Positions 1 through 11,909 of a stretch of DNA of 64,000 nucleotides are shown here, one piece after another. Both the position numbers and the translations under genes were made by a program. Location of the stretch: contig OX387193.1 of NCBI GenBank assembly GCA_947561395.2, forward strand, positions 682,001 through 746,000. Reading direction: 5' to 3'. Under the pieces are notes generated by a model. The model made no database searches, was not told the origin of the DNA, and saw only the letters and a list, made by a program, of their open reading frames with translations. The stretch's first letter is position 1. Each line of letters begins with the position of its first letter. The stretch comes from Buxus sempervirens. Taxonomy: Eukaryota > Streptophyta > Magnoliopsida > Buxales > Buxaceae.

Positions 1-2660
1 TTGCTAGTTAGTTACTGCCTCATGAAGGCTTTATTATGTGTTATTCTTGCCTAAGAAACAGCTGAAAACTTGTGAATGGTTTGCATTGTGCTTTAAATCC
101 TATCACAGGTCCTGGAATATATGTATAATACTCAATTACCATGATGTAACAAACTGAAAAATAAAATCCAGTCAATTTCTAAGAACTAACTACATTTAAT
201 TAAGATGACTGAATCCAAAAGACATTGAGACAAAAAACTAAAGTTCTTCAGCCTATTGCTGCAATTTCAAAAAAGAAAAAACTTGTAAAAATGAATATAT
301 CCTGATATTCCATTGAACAGCATCATGAAAAGGAGTAATATGTATGCTTCAATGCAACAAAGCTAGAACCTTACTTTTGTTCAAAAGAAGTGCACAACTA
401 ATTCAGAACCAAATGGAATTGTAGTCCTAAACAAGATCATCTGAGTTTGAAAATTCCTAATTCGTGATCCTAATTATTGTAATTATTTTCTATATATTTT
501 ATGAATTATCAACAATGACAACAATTTTTTTTTTCTACATTCTCAATAGTTACACCTAGGATTCTTCCTGCTTTTGTCTATAAATATTTTCATAATATTG
601 ATACAACTAAAGCCTAGGCTTAAACTGTGAGGAGCCTATAAACATCTGTTTTAGCATGAAAAGCTTTGAATGATTATTTTCTTTTTCTATTTGGGGGTTT
701 CACAGATACAATTATTTGGCTACTTTCTTGCATATTTACATTCATGATTTGGAGGTTTGTACAAAACCATGCCACAAAAGTACTATTTTCACGTTTGAGT
801 TTGATTGTTGCATGGTCTGCTCTCCTTTTTCCTTTTGTTAACACTTGAAATTTGAACAACAGTTTTTTCTTTTCGTTTTGCTATTTTTCTTAGTCATAAA
901 AAAAATTCAAAATTCAAAACCTATATAAACTCTCACTAATGGTTTTAAGGATTCAAACCTGCAGGCACATGATGTAGGTTGCCTCATAATTAATCAAGCT
1001 GCCTTAGAATATTATGATTTAGCTTAGGTGTAGGTTCTCCCTATATTAAACAAGCATTCATTAATTTAGTGACTAACTTCAACAATAATGCTTACAGTCC
1101 TTACTAATTAAAGATTTGAGCATAGCAACAGATGCAAGTTGAAAACACATATTCTGTAAATATAGAAATCACAATTCCATGAATTATATAAGCATTTTAA
1201 TGAATCTTATTTACTTCATCAACAAAGATTAGGATAGTAGAGTAATATTTAAGAGATAGCACAACTCAAGCAAATCTGAGTGTAAAAAAAGAAGAGGCGT
1301 GCATCAAGGATATGAAAAATAACTTGGAATATGTCTTTATTTGTCAGTAGCCCTTTTGAAAAAAACCCATTGAGCCATCAACTTATTTGGCGCAAGATAT
1401 ATATTGGCATGGTAATTAAGTTTATATCATTCCCTATCGGAAAATCAAGCCTTCAATAAACAATCATCAACCAAAACAAATATTATTTCTTGAACATAAT
1501 ACGAAGAATCTTGATCAAGTGGACTAGAAATCTCTTGTTGAGTTTAAATATCAACAAAGTTAAGGACCTCGGGTTGGTGTTGTAATAAGATTTTTAAACC
1601 CTTTTTCTTCTTTTGTAATTTATTTATTTTGCTTGTTTGTCTATTTACTTATTTGTTTTTGGGGGGAAGAGAGAAAAATGTTCTTTTCTGTGTACGAAAA
1701 AATATTATTTTTTTAGAACGCTTCACTAAACAAATTTAGCTGTACCCTTTTCAACCAACAAACATTTCTTTCGTGTTATTGAATAGTGAGCCTGTGGAAT
1801 TAAGCAACCAAGTAGGCAAAATTCCATATAACATGATTAATCAAGTATATATACTAAGAACAACATGCACAAAAATTAAACCTATATGAATTTCTAAATT
1901 GCATAAAATATCTGAACCAGGAACTACCTTTATTCAGTTTTGGGTTTAAGAGCATTTGATTTGAGTATTAACACTCTTAAACCAAGTCACATTGTCTATA
2001 TAAAGAAATCAAACAAAGCATTTGACTCATTGAAGTTTTCGGAATATGACCCATTTCAGTGTACGAAGCTTGCACATTTAAGGGAACCTGTTTTAATCAG
2101 AACTTTTTATGTGTAGTAAATCCCAGGTGTGGAAGGTGGTTGGTGACGGTAGACATGAAGAATCAATCCAGAAAAACAAGGCTAAACTAGACATCAAGGA
2201 TAGGGTAAAGAGAAAGGATTTAAGAAGAAGAATATAAATCCTACCTTTTGAAGCTCTGCAACTTTCTGCCCAGCGTCTGAGAATGTGCCCAACGAAGCAG
2301 CAACAAGAATAACAACCTACCAAGAGAATAAAAACAAGAGAAAGAAAGAGAAACCCAAAATTTTCAATTCCAGCAGCTACATATGGACTCTAAAGAAAGT
2401 GTGGTTACCCGCACAAGAGCATGAGGAAGAGAGGGGGGAGAGAGAGAGAGAGAGAGAGATGATAACAAAACAGGGATAAAGTATTTCCAATTACCAACCG
2501 ATCCCTGGAGGTATATTGTGAAATCCAGGAACCTAGAGAAGTTAACTATGAAAAGTTTGGCATGATGGATCTATGTAGATAAATCTATCTATATGCATTA
2601 TACATAATTGAAAGATAACAGTTGGATATGGTGGCACCTGTTTTATCTCTAACCCCTCAC
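1..2660. other. AT-rich intergenic stretch, no gene seen
   Basis: Both strands are broken into short open frames with no recognisable domain, and no RNA gene was recognised. The stretch is AT-rich with several homopolymer runs. It could hold distal regulatory DNA of a gene outside the window or old repeats, but nothing specific can be supported. Confidence 0.5.
2439..2459. repeat. (AG)n microsatellite
   Basis: About ten uninterrupted AG dinucleotides, preceded by an imperfect purine-rich stretch. It lies downstream of the B3-domain gene, beyond its likely 3' UTR. Confidence 0.9.
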
Positions 2661-2913
2661 AGAACCCAAACTTTCAAACAGCAGTATAACAGTAAACTGA
2701 TAAGAATAACAGCCCAAGTCTTGTCTTCCATACCATCCAACCTTGTTTTTTATTGAGTCGCATGCCCACCGGGTGAATAGTTTGTTCCGTAATCATTTTG
2801 GCTTTCTGCGACCAAGGAGAAATCATGGATGAAAGGAAAGACATTCCACAAGAAACCGCCATCTTCGTCTCCTATTCATTGCGAATATCATTTGTGCCTC
2901 CCCCCTCTCTCCC

Positions 2914-4164
2914 TCAGATGTCCAAGTCCAATGACAAGGATGCCTTCCCTTTGTTGCGCAACTCGGTTGGCACTGCCGGTAATGGGTTGCCATTGTAGAG
3001 CCTCAATTGGAGTGGAGGTAGGGGAGAAGCTTGAGGAGGTAGAGAAGCTTTGTCGCATTCGGAGTCGTCTTGTATGGGACACTCCATGTTAACACCGAAC
3101 AGCCTAAGGCGCTTGGCTGCAGCTTTTCCATGGACCACTGGCACGGAGTCAAATACCATGGGGACATCACCACCCTGTTGCACTACTCCAACCTGTTGTG
3201 GGGCTGACGATGATCTTAGATAAAAAACTGGTACCGAACCCAGACCACCTGGGTTTACCACATTGTAACCACATGGGCTACCGCTGTAAGTAGTCCTGTG
3301 ATGAAGATTATCGTAATTCAAGAGTGGCACAGGCATGGTTGGAGACGGCAAGAACAACCTGCCCCATGGGAGTGACCTCGACGTGAAAGGAAGCGGTCGA
3401 TGTGGCAACAACGAAGGGTCCGGTGCATCAGGCCGACGCCTCCAATCGATATACAGACGGTCCTTACAGGACTCCGCGACACCACGCTCGAACGAAATGA
3501 CGTCGCCTGCATCAAGCTTCTTCTCCTTCACGAACCTACTCCACCCTTTGGTCATCACGTAGCTCTGACTGCTGTTCCAGTAAGAATATCTAAATCTCCA
3601 GGGCTTCCCACTCAGATCTTCGAAATTCAACAGTAAACCTTTCTCGTTTGTAGATGAATCAAGTGGGAAATATTTCTCCGCGTGCTGTTTGGGTATAACA
3701 AGTCGATTGAGCTTACCGACGTCGCTCGGAGTCACGACCTTATCAAACATGTGCTCTCTTTCAATGTACTCATCGCCACCACTGCCGCTTTCAGGATCTC
3801 CGGCGGCTTCTACATCTTCTTGCCGTTCCGTAGCATCATTGTTCCTCATCGGTGAAAAATCCATGAGGTCAATCTTCTGCTTGAAATTGTTAACTGCATC
3901 ATGGCTACAGTACCTAAGCGAATCTCGATCACATGACCGTGCAGTTTCTTTTTCAACTTCAGACGTTCCCGACCAAATTCTTTGGTGATTCTCATAAATC
4001 TGAGCTCCCCATCGTCGGTTGGACGGAGGAATAACGCCTTTATATTGACGAGAATAAGAAAGAGAAGACGAAGATGAAGAGGAGGAGAAAGGGAGCTTAC
4101 CCTTATTCCCAATCATTTCCTCCTCCTCTTCACAATACCCCTCTTTTCCTTGCACGAACTCCAT
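2914..4164 (-). CDS. NGATHA-type B3 transcription factor with a degenerate RAV-like AP2 domain
   Basis: Single-exon gene of 416 residues. The predicted role is sequence-specific DNA binding and transcriptional repression in the nucleus. An acidic and Ser-rich N-terminus (1-38) is followed by an AP2-like block at about 41-97, with YKGV and the RWGAQIYE strand retained but the usual WLGTF changed to WSGTS and the later helix altered. A B3 domain follows at about 138-245, with FDKVVTPSDVGKLNRLVIPK and a YSYWNSSQSYVMTKGWSRFV core. RLFGV at 354-358 is the known repression motif of RAV/NGATHA proteins, and the C-terminal SLSLDLDI is an EAR-like LxLxL motif. The B3 wording and C-terminus match NGATHA factors (leaf and style growth), which normally lack AP2; RAV/TEM proteins have AP2 but a different B3 and tail. 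The start is the first ATG of the frame and sits before the Ser tract. Family confidence is high; NGATHA versus RAV is open. Confidence 0.93.
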   Translation of the reverse strand: MEFVQGKEGYCEEEEEMIGNKGKLPFSSSSSSSSLSYSRQYKGVIPPSNRRWGAQIYENHQRIWSGTSEVEKETARSCDRDSLRYCSHDAVNNFKQKIDLMDFSPMRNNDATERQEDVEAAGDPESGSGGDEYIEREHMFDKVVTPSDVGKLNRLVIPKQHAEKYFPLDSSTNEKGLLLNFEDLSGKPWRFRYSYWNSSQSYVMTKGWSRFVKEKKLDAGDVISFERGVAESCKDRLYIDWRRRPDAPDPSLLPHRPLPFTSRSLPWGRLFLPSPTMPVPLLNYDNLHHRTTYSGSPCGYNVVNPGGLGSVPVFYLRSSSAPQQVGVVQQGGDVPMVFDSVPVVHGKAAAKRLRLFGVNMECPIQDDSECDKASLPPQASPLPPLQLRLYNGNPLPAVPTELRNKGKASLSLDLDI

Positions 4165-4524
4165 GACCCACCAAGAATTTCACCCTCTTTCAGTCCCTTG
4201 TAAAGGGGAATAAGAAGAAAAAGAAAAAAAGAAAGGGAAAAAGAAGAAGAAGGAAGAAGGCAACGAAATCTGATGAAAAAATAAAAAAAAAATGGTGGGT
4301 TTGGAAATTGTTGCTACGAAGGAAGGCACCTCTCCTGTATCACTTGTTTCTTGATCTAAGATTTTCCTTTCAAAATGGACGCTTAAGACACAAGAGAGAG
4401 CTCTCACTACAATGACGGTCGGTGCCTTCTACTTTGACCATGGAGACTAGATCCCAAATCAAGACAAGCCATGGACGATTCAAAGAGCGCCTATTTATTC
4501 TTGTTGACCTTGTAAAGAGAGAGA

Positions 4525-4532
4525 TTTATATA
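4525..4532 (-). promoter_or_regulatory. TATA box of the B3-domain gene
   Basis: On the minus strand this reads TATATAAA, about 360 bp before the start codon. A purine-rich, GA-repeated leader fills the gap. A TTGAC W-box core lies just downstream on the plus strand (about 4504). The assignment is by consensus and position only. Confidence 0.55.
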
Positions 4533-4839
4533 GGTGTTTGTCAAGGTTAACTCCCTCGAAGTTTCTCGAGGAGTCTGGCGATTTTTCTCTTTGTTGTTGG
4601 AGAGAAGGAGACTCAGAGACAGGAGGGAGGAGGAAGAAGAGAAGCTTTATATGTAGGACCCATGAATTATCTGGTTGGGCTCATGTGAGGTTGTCGCTTT
4701 CATCATCTGGGTATCTATATTTCGTTTGCGATAAGACCCAAAATACCTGTTGCTCTGGAGAGAAAGAAATGGATTTGCAGAATTCCATTTTATTCTTTAT
4801 TGGATTTTTTGAACTCCTTAATAAGCCTTAAAATATTAA

Positions 4840-7800
4840 ATCATTACTGCATGTCCAAAATTAAATCCAAGTTAGCAAAAAGAAAAATAGGCTATTAAAA
4901 TTTTGATTATGGTGGCATTGCTTTCACTGACACTGTGGCGGCAAAAGCTAATTTGTTGAAGTAGCACCACGCGAAACAGAAGTAAATGATTTTCTACTAG
5001 AGGACAAAAAACGTATAGAAAAAAATGTATTCGTCTGTACGTATGATGTATACATATAATAAAGTTAAAACTGCAAGTATTGTGTAAAAGGTGGACGGAT
5101 GGGCTCAATAAAGATCTATGTGGTGGTCCAATGCGAGCTGAAAACACACCCACATACCAAATTGTATTCATGATCCTATCTGTTCAATCATTTCCAAGCG
5201 CCCTGAAATATGTCTACAAAATCAGCAACATCTGCGCCGTTGGATAGCGCCAATCTAACACCTTTACCCAGGTTGTATACATAAGTCTAATTAATTAGAG
5301 AGAGAGAGAGAGAGAGGAGACGGGCCGGAAACATGATGAGTTGTCTTCTATCACACGTGATCATTTTCCTGTAAGCATACAAAACTCTCCTCCAGGCCAA
5401 ATTACCCGTTACCGGACCACTAATGAATTCTCTAAGTGGTTCCGACAAGTGTTGATCAAGATACTGAATCTCCAAACAAATAATATTGTTTTGTCCATCA
5501 GTCAGCTAACTTAAAACAATGGATTAAGAGTAATGATAATTAGATTATCGAGACGTATCAGTCGTCATCTTCCTTAATTAGAGTGACGTCATGTTTATGT
5601 ATTGAAGTAATGGAATTGGCTTAGTTAAGTTAATAACATTTTCTAATCAGTACGTGTACCGAGGTAATTAATGTCGTGTTTTGGTTTATTGACTTGGGAA
5701 GGAGGCAACTATGCATAATTTCTAACACAGCTTGCAACCCGCATCCCAAAACCACGACACCCACCCACTTGTTGCTTGAACCATGCATCCGGCGATATAA
5801 AGTTTAAAAAAAATTTTTTTTTGACTCAAAGGACCGTCACATGTAGCGTTGTGATTGAGAGTTAATTTGAGTTGTATTTTATAGTTTGATTCCACTTGCA
5901 GCTTACATTCCTCACATTGATGCTCTTAAATTAATTAAATACGTAAGGATTAATGGATCGTCAGGTTGATATTTGACTTGTAATATCCAATAAGACGAAA
6001 CCCGACTCACTTGTATTATTCTTAATCATAGTTGAATTGCTTTTCCATGCATGATGAGAATTTCTATTTAAGAGATCTAAGTAAGAAAAATGAAATAATG
6101 GATTTAAAATGACTTATTGGTGCTAGCAGCTTTTTCGTTGACGATGAATTGCGAACAAGTCGCTTCCTGGAGGATTGCTAACCAACGCGCTCTTATTACA
6201 GCTCTTATCTTATATTAAAAAAAAAGGCAGAAAGGAAGCGCCCGTTCACTTTTACAGCAGATTAAATTTATCTGTCATTTACTACTGTTTTAAAATAACA
6301 CCGGCTTCCACCAGATGCAATTGCTTTCGACATTTATGTCCCCTGTGACTCTTTTATCATTTATGTCCCCTCTTTTTTTTTTTTTTCTCTCATCAAAAAA
6401 AAAAAAAATGTAAGGGCAACAAGCTAGGACAAGTGTTGAGGTAGGGAGTCTTGGGTAATTACTAAATATAACTAATCTGTGACTCTTTTATCATTCTATA
6501 TATGGTTAGTGGCAAAGTAATTGATATTTTACTAATGTCAAGAAAATTTTTGCATTCCATATTCGGTCACCTTATTCTTGGTACGTAATTGGAAAGTTGT
6601 GATACTTTCCTAAAAAAGTTGAGATCGAATGAGTGTCATTTTAGAGTAAGACTTCTTAACCTCTTTAAGAAAATGATAACAAACAGATTGTTTACCAGTT
6701 TGTTGAGGGCATTTTGGAATAAATCTTTTGTGAACAGTAAAATGACGCTTATTCTCAATTATTAAAAAACTTATCTTTAAATTCCAATTACTAAGAATTA
6801 GGTTACTGAATCAAGGTTATTTATAAAAAAAATCACTAATAAGTTATTTCCCCAATTATCTATTACGCCCTTTCAAAAGGTTATTTAGCTTATTTTCCTT
6901 ATAAAGTTGGAAATATAAAAGTTTTTTACAAGAGTAAACCCATCATTTAATTAAACAACTCCAATTAATGGATTTCAATATTATGCTAAAGGCTTCACTT
7001 ACATCTTGTGAATGTTATAAAGAAAAAAAATTGAAGAAATTAGAGAGTGTTATATAAAAAATATGAGGGAATCTATCCATAATTGACATATGTGTATATA
7101 TGTGTGTATGTATGCGTACAAGCAACACTTGTGTAGAGCGGGCATTTGCTGTCCGTTCATACCTTTTGTTTGAATCAGTTATGCATATATATAATATTTT
7201 ATATGAATCTTGATAATTCATCCAGATAAGGTTCTCTCTCTTTGTTGTTTAATTTTGTAATATTTCTGAACTTTTATCTTTAAGAAAAGAAATTTTTTTT
7301 GGGGCTTAAAGATTTTTACCAAAAACATGCTAGTTTTTTTATAAATCTCTATGTTAATTAAGTGAAAATTTTATTTTCATATGAAAATTAGAATGCTATA
7401 TAAGATTTGATTTGTCGTGGGTACGGAGAAGAGCGTTGCGCAAATAAGCTTGGAGTTGTCAGTGACCAACTAGGACTCTATTTCATAAGTAAAAGTTAAA
7501 AGATTTTCATAATTAAAGTGGCAATACCATATATAGACAAGGTATGCTTTGGATTTAATTGGCATTTCAAAAAGATGCATGGAGGTTTAAATTGAAGCAT
7601 GAAAGAAAGCCATCAAAACAGCTTTTTGGCACCAACTGCCCCTTACAGAGGAATGCATGCCGGGAAAGGAATACGTTCCATGTGCGACTTCATAACAAGA
7701 TTGATTGAAAAAAAGAAAAAAAATCATAAATAGAAATGCATATAATCTAAAGAAATTTTATTATGATATACTTTAAAATACTGCACGTTTCTTCGTAAGA

Positions 7801-7931
7801 GCCCTCTCTTTAGGTTGTAATAACTCGACTGGCATCGTAAGATGAAATTCTTAGGACCTCTAAACATGGTAAGACACGTGACATCTTATTGAATCCACAG
7901 CAGTTCTGCTCCAAGGTTTAAGATGCGATAA

Positions 7932-7974
<43 letters not shown>

Positions 7975-8850
7975 TACTGCTTTATGTCTCATAAAGTTAC
8001 AATGCAGGCAATTAAAGTGGTGTTTGAATCTGATGTAAACATTGCACGTTTTCATTCAAGTGTAATTATGTGTTTCCCCCCACTATATCTATATGCAGTA
8101 AGGATATTTTAGTAATTTGCAATATCTCGAAGAACGTTTAATGATTTTACGACGTGGGGGTATGTGTCGATCGAGTTGGGATGATTCTCGCTGTTCGTCA
8201 CTGTGTTAAGGGCGGTGCACATCTGAACCCATTTCTCATCTCTCCCCGTCTTTCTCATCATAAAACAAAAAGGCAAAGATGTTTTCATTTTCAACTAATA
8301 ATAATGTCCAGTGTTCGTTCCCTAGTACAATGGGAAACTTTAAACCAGAACCGTCCAATTTCTATATGACAAAGTTTTAGATACCTGATGACGAAGAAAC
8401 CAAGCTTCGGTGTCAATGCAAGCAACCAGTGAGGGGACCTCCATTGCCAGCAATTTAATCACAAGGGGAAGGAGAAACTAATAAATAAAAGATTAAGAAA
8501 TTGATGGAAAGTCAATCTGACGGCTGTGAAACGAAGTGGACAGTGGGGGTGGGTACGTACGAGGGCTAGCTGACCTGTGTGGCTGCTGGGTCTTATTATG
8601 GATGTGGACCACTCCGGCCTAAGTCCTAGTCCTAAGGAGTGTTGTTGATAACGTAACAGGACAGGATGGCATTGGCATATGCCTATCACCTTTGTGGCTT
8701 TGTGGGTGTGCGTACGTATGGTAGCAACTGGAAAGTACCCAACGCCAAGAAATTGTGAAGGAAATGTCATAACTTCACATCAAAATCAAGGACAGGATGA
8801 GGATGGGGGGTACTTGGTGCCCTTTATGAAGAAGGGCTATCAAAAGCTAA
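4840..8850. other. Long AT-rich intergenic region, no gene seen
   Basis: No open frame here resembles a known protein. The region contains an (AG)n tract at about 5297-5317, poly(T)/poly(A) runs near 6375-6410 and a long (AT)n tract at 7934-7971. The part nearest 4540-4840 may be upstream promoter DNA of the B3-domain gene. Confidence 0.5.
7934..7971. repeat. (AT)n microsatellite
   Basis: About nineteen uninterrupted AT dinucleotides. Such tracts are prone to length change and can form cruciforms. Confidence 0.92.
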
Positions 8851-8856
8851 GCTTCC

Positions 8857-8899
8857 TATATAGGTAGGGGGACCCCTCTCTCTCTCTCTCTCTCTCTCA
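8857..8899 (+). promoter_or_regulatory. Promoter-like TATA box followed by a CT-rich leader
   Basis: TATATAGG at 8857-8864 is followed after a short G-rich spacer by a (CT)n tract at about 8876-8899. This is the layout seen at 26207-26283 in front of the COMT gene. The first ATG downstream (8969) is followed at once by a stop, and no coding frame follows. It could start a noncoding transcript or be a promoter relic. No known microRNA was recognised in the next 500 bp. Confidence 0.35.
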
Positions 8900-9615
8900 C
8901 ATTTATTTATTCACTATTCACTGGAGATCGAGACTCCGATCCCTTCAACAGTTCCACTTTGTTATTACCATGTAAGTCAGTATAATGCAATTAGTGTACA
9001 TGCATTACCTTAGTGTGTTTGACAGCTTTTTGAGGGACGACTTTGTGGGGTGGAAACTGGAACCTATGCTAGATTTGTAAACATTGCAGGTTAATTTTTT
9101 CTATTATATGATTCCTTTTTTAGCAAAAAAAGAAAAATTGTATAATAATGCTTCAAAGAGGTTGCATAAATTATAGCTAGCTAGTTCTAGTTGTGTAGAT
9201 GATGGACCACAAACGTACAGGCCCATCAACACATGCACTACCGTCCAGTTGGCTGCTATCTTTTTCCATAATTCTTGCCTTGGCCTTTTGTCTCTGCCAG
9301 CTCTCTCTCCCCCTGTCATCCAAATCCTTCCCGATTCCTGCTTTCACTCTCGTTTCACGTTCCCATTTAACGTCATGACCCTGCCCTGCCTAACACTCCT
9401 CATCCCTCACGTCTCCCCACCTTGCCTAACCTCCGCCCACACACACACACACAATCACTCTCTATCTCTCGCAAATTAATTAAATAATTATAGAAGAAAA
9501 GTATTAAGAGGAAGCAAGTCATAAAAGAAAAGTAGACTCCGATGTTATATATGCCTAGTCAAATCCACCAGGGAGCTTCAGCCGCCCTCTTGACCCCCAG
9601 ACCCCGAACCACTCT

Positions 9616-9632
9616 TTTTTTTGGTAAGCCAC
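9616..9632 (-). mobile_element. Ultra-short poly(A) retroposed insertion with a 15-bp target duplication
   Basis: A 17-bp insert, on the minus strand a GGCTTACC end plus seven A, lies between exact copies of ACCCCGAACCACTCT (9601-9615 and 9633-9647). A poly(A) end with a target duplication of this size is the signature of target-primed reverse transcription. Only the extreme 3' end of the source survives. Confidence 0.6.
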
Positions 9633-10299
9633 ACCCCGAACCACTCTGCCTAATAAACCGTTAAACGTCGGCAATTAATTAAGTCGCTCTGTCACCTGAA
9701 GACAATTAAGACCATTCAATTAGTATTTCCAGTTTCAGTCTTTCAGAATTCTGATTCATTGCAAGGTCGATCGCTAGCGCAGCCATGAGCGTTGGTGCAC
9801 TGCTAGCAAAACCTTAACCCTCTGTAACCATAAATATCCAAATATGAGCTGTCTGCGACTCCGTATATTTAAATATGAGCTGTAATTAAATGTGTAGTGC
9901 TTGATGATAATGATGGGCTTTTTTTCTTCTTCTTCTTTTCTGTTTCTTTGTCACGTAAGTTGAAATGGGTTTTATATCAAACTGGGCCCTGCCAGCATTA
10001 CTTAAAAGACGAGCATTTATTAAAACATTCCATTCTCTTGTTAGTTATTTGATGTGTGAGAAGGATATATATCATCAGCATCGCTCTTCCTCAAATGGCA
10101 TCGACTGTGCTGAAGTGCTGCATATTTCGTTTGTGATTCTCCCGGAGGAAAAAACTTCAATGATGGGAAGCCTCTTTCCGTTGAAATTCCCTTTTCTGGA
10201 CTGGTAACGCAGTTGGTAGTTGGACGCGTGATAGCAAAGCCTGATGCCACAAAAAAAAATAAAATAAAATTCCAAGATAAGGAAGTGTGAAGTTTAATA

Positions 10300-10475
10300 C
10301 CATCTTTAAGCCCACTCCAAGGTGCCGCTGTCCTAGCAGTAAAGTCTCGACGATATGTGGCTCCCAAGGCCAAGGTTCAACCTTCCTTCGTCCCCTGCGC
10401 GGGACATCCTTTGGGGAGATGGCACTTGACCTAGCTTGTGTGCTGCTTACCCAAAAATAAATAAATAAATATTTA
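10300..10475 (+). mobile_element. Candidate tRNA-derived SINE
   Basis: Around 10330-10395 there is a box A-like TAGCAGTAAAGTC and, about 45 bp later, a box B-like GGTTCAACCTT, the spacing of a tRNA-type pol III promoter. The unit ends in an A-rich (AAAT)n tail near 10455-10470. No target duplication was found, so the borders are approximate. An old tRNA pseudogene is the alternative. Confidence 0.4.
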
Positions 10476-11577
10476 CTTGCTAGAAACATATGACTCAAAA
10501 TAAAAGAATCAATAAATCGATAAAAAGGTTCAAAAATACTTTGGTGGAGTTTAGAAACTTACATACTCAGTTATAATAATTAAAAAAAAGGCGCTGATAG
10601 CTATTTTAGTGAAATTATCAATAAGCTTCTAATAAATCTGAAGAAACAAGGTTGAGCCAAACCCAAATCCATAGGCATCCACGCGGGCATGCTTTTTCTT
10701 TTAGGAAATATTAGGAAATAATAACAAACAAACAAAAAAGAAGGAAAGGAAAATTTGAGCGGATTTCAGCTAAAGGGTCTCCGCACATAGATCCCTTGCC
10801 CTCGATTAGGATGGCAATGGGGCCGGGTTAAATGGATAACCCATCCCGCCCGACCCTAATGGTGCCTAAGCGATGGGTTTCTAGGGCACAAAAGTCACAG
10901 ATTGAAGAAACGCTTTCTAAAGAATTACAAGAATTAGCATTATAGGAATTCTGCTATGTAAATATAATTTGTAATTTTTTAATGAAAATATGAGTTATAA
11001 TTTATTAGTTAAATTTCAAATGATGGATAAATGATTTGTGGTTTATGTTTTTTTGAAGGTAATATAATGAAAATTATATTTATAACTTATAATAGTTAAA
11101 AGGAAAATGGCCTTGCCGTCCCTTGGTATGGCCTGATTGACAACATGGCACGAGCCCAATATCCAGCAGGGTACGGCGTGGGTCAGCACAGCATGAGCAC
11201 AACTCGAGTGGCGAGTGTGGCACAAGCGACATGACTTATACATGGGCTTTTCAAGGCCTCGTAGAAAACCAATATGGCATGGTATGGTTATGGCACGACT
11301 GATCACGTGTGCCAGCATAGCACGGCTCGCACAACTCAGCCGGCACGGGGATAGCACTAGAATTGTAAGTTTTGCCCAACCCCCCCTCAAAGCCCGTCCA
11401 GCCTAATCCAAATAATAGTCTGAACTAAGACTTTAGTTTGGGTTTAGGTCAAACTTGAAATTAATTTTAAGCCCGAAGTTGAGTTTGGATTGGGCTTGGG
11501 TTCATGCTTTTGTGGCCCAAAAAACCCGAACTAAAGCATAAATCCATGAGCACATAACAAATTTCTATAAAAAAAAC

Positions 11578-11909
11578 TATAATACCCCAGACCCATACCC
11601 AGCAAGATATTGTCCGTTCTAGGCCTAATGAGCCCTCACGGATTTGTTCTCAAGGGATAACACAAGAAAATTTCCCAGTGGTCACCCATCCTAGCAATGC
11701 TCTCACCCGAGCACACTTAACTTTAGGGTTCCAAGGGGATTTAGTCCCGTGTTATGCTTTAAAAGGCATATTGCTTTGTAAGGGATCTTAAGACTACTTA
11801 TAGCATCCCTAAGTGTTGTGGGATCCCAATCATATGCACATCTTCGCCTGATAGCTCGTCCAGTGAGATTATCCATTTACCTACTTACTCAAACAGCCAG
11901 GATGTCACA
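11578..11909 (-). mobile_element. Cassandra-type solo LTR with a 5S rRNA-derived promoter
   Basis: A 332-bp block flanked by the exact 5-bp duplication AAAAC (11573-11577 and 11910-11914). On the minus strand it starts TGTGACATCC and ends GGGGTATTATA, a slightly decayed TG...CA pair. Its middle is clearly related to 5S rRNA on the same strand. LTR length, 5S content and target duplication all fit Cassandra TRIM retrotransposons. No second LTR or internal region is present, so it is a solo LTR left by recombination. Confidence 0.85.
11655..11775 (-). other. 5S rRNA-derived segment inside the LTR (not a functional 5S gene)
   Basis: On the minus strand the segment keeps the 5S box C-like run GGATGGGTGACC, an AAGTTAAGTGTGCTCGGG stretch and the GGGAA block after box C. 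Substitutions and a shortened 5' half exclude a working 5S gene. In Cassandra elements this segment supplies the pol III internal promoter. Confidence 0.8.

Noticed and set aside
10041..10498. Overlapping minus-strand frames of 66-113 residues
   Set aside because: They read through the SINE candidate in several frames with no domain, as expected for non-coding repeat.
11655..11775. Functional 5S rRNA gene
   Set aside because: The 5' half is shortened and substituted, it is a single copy, and it lies inside an LTR with its own target duplication.
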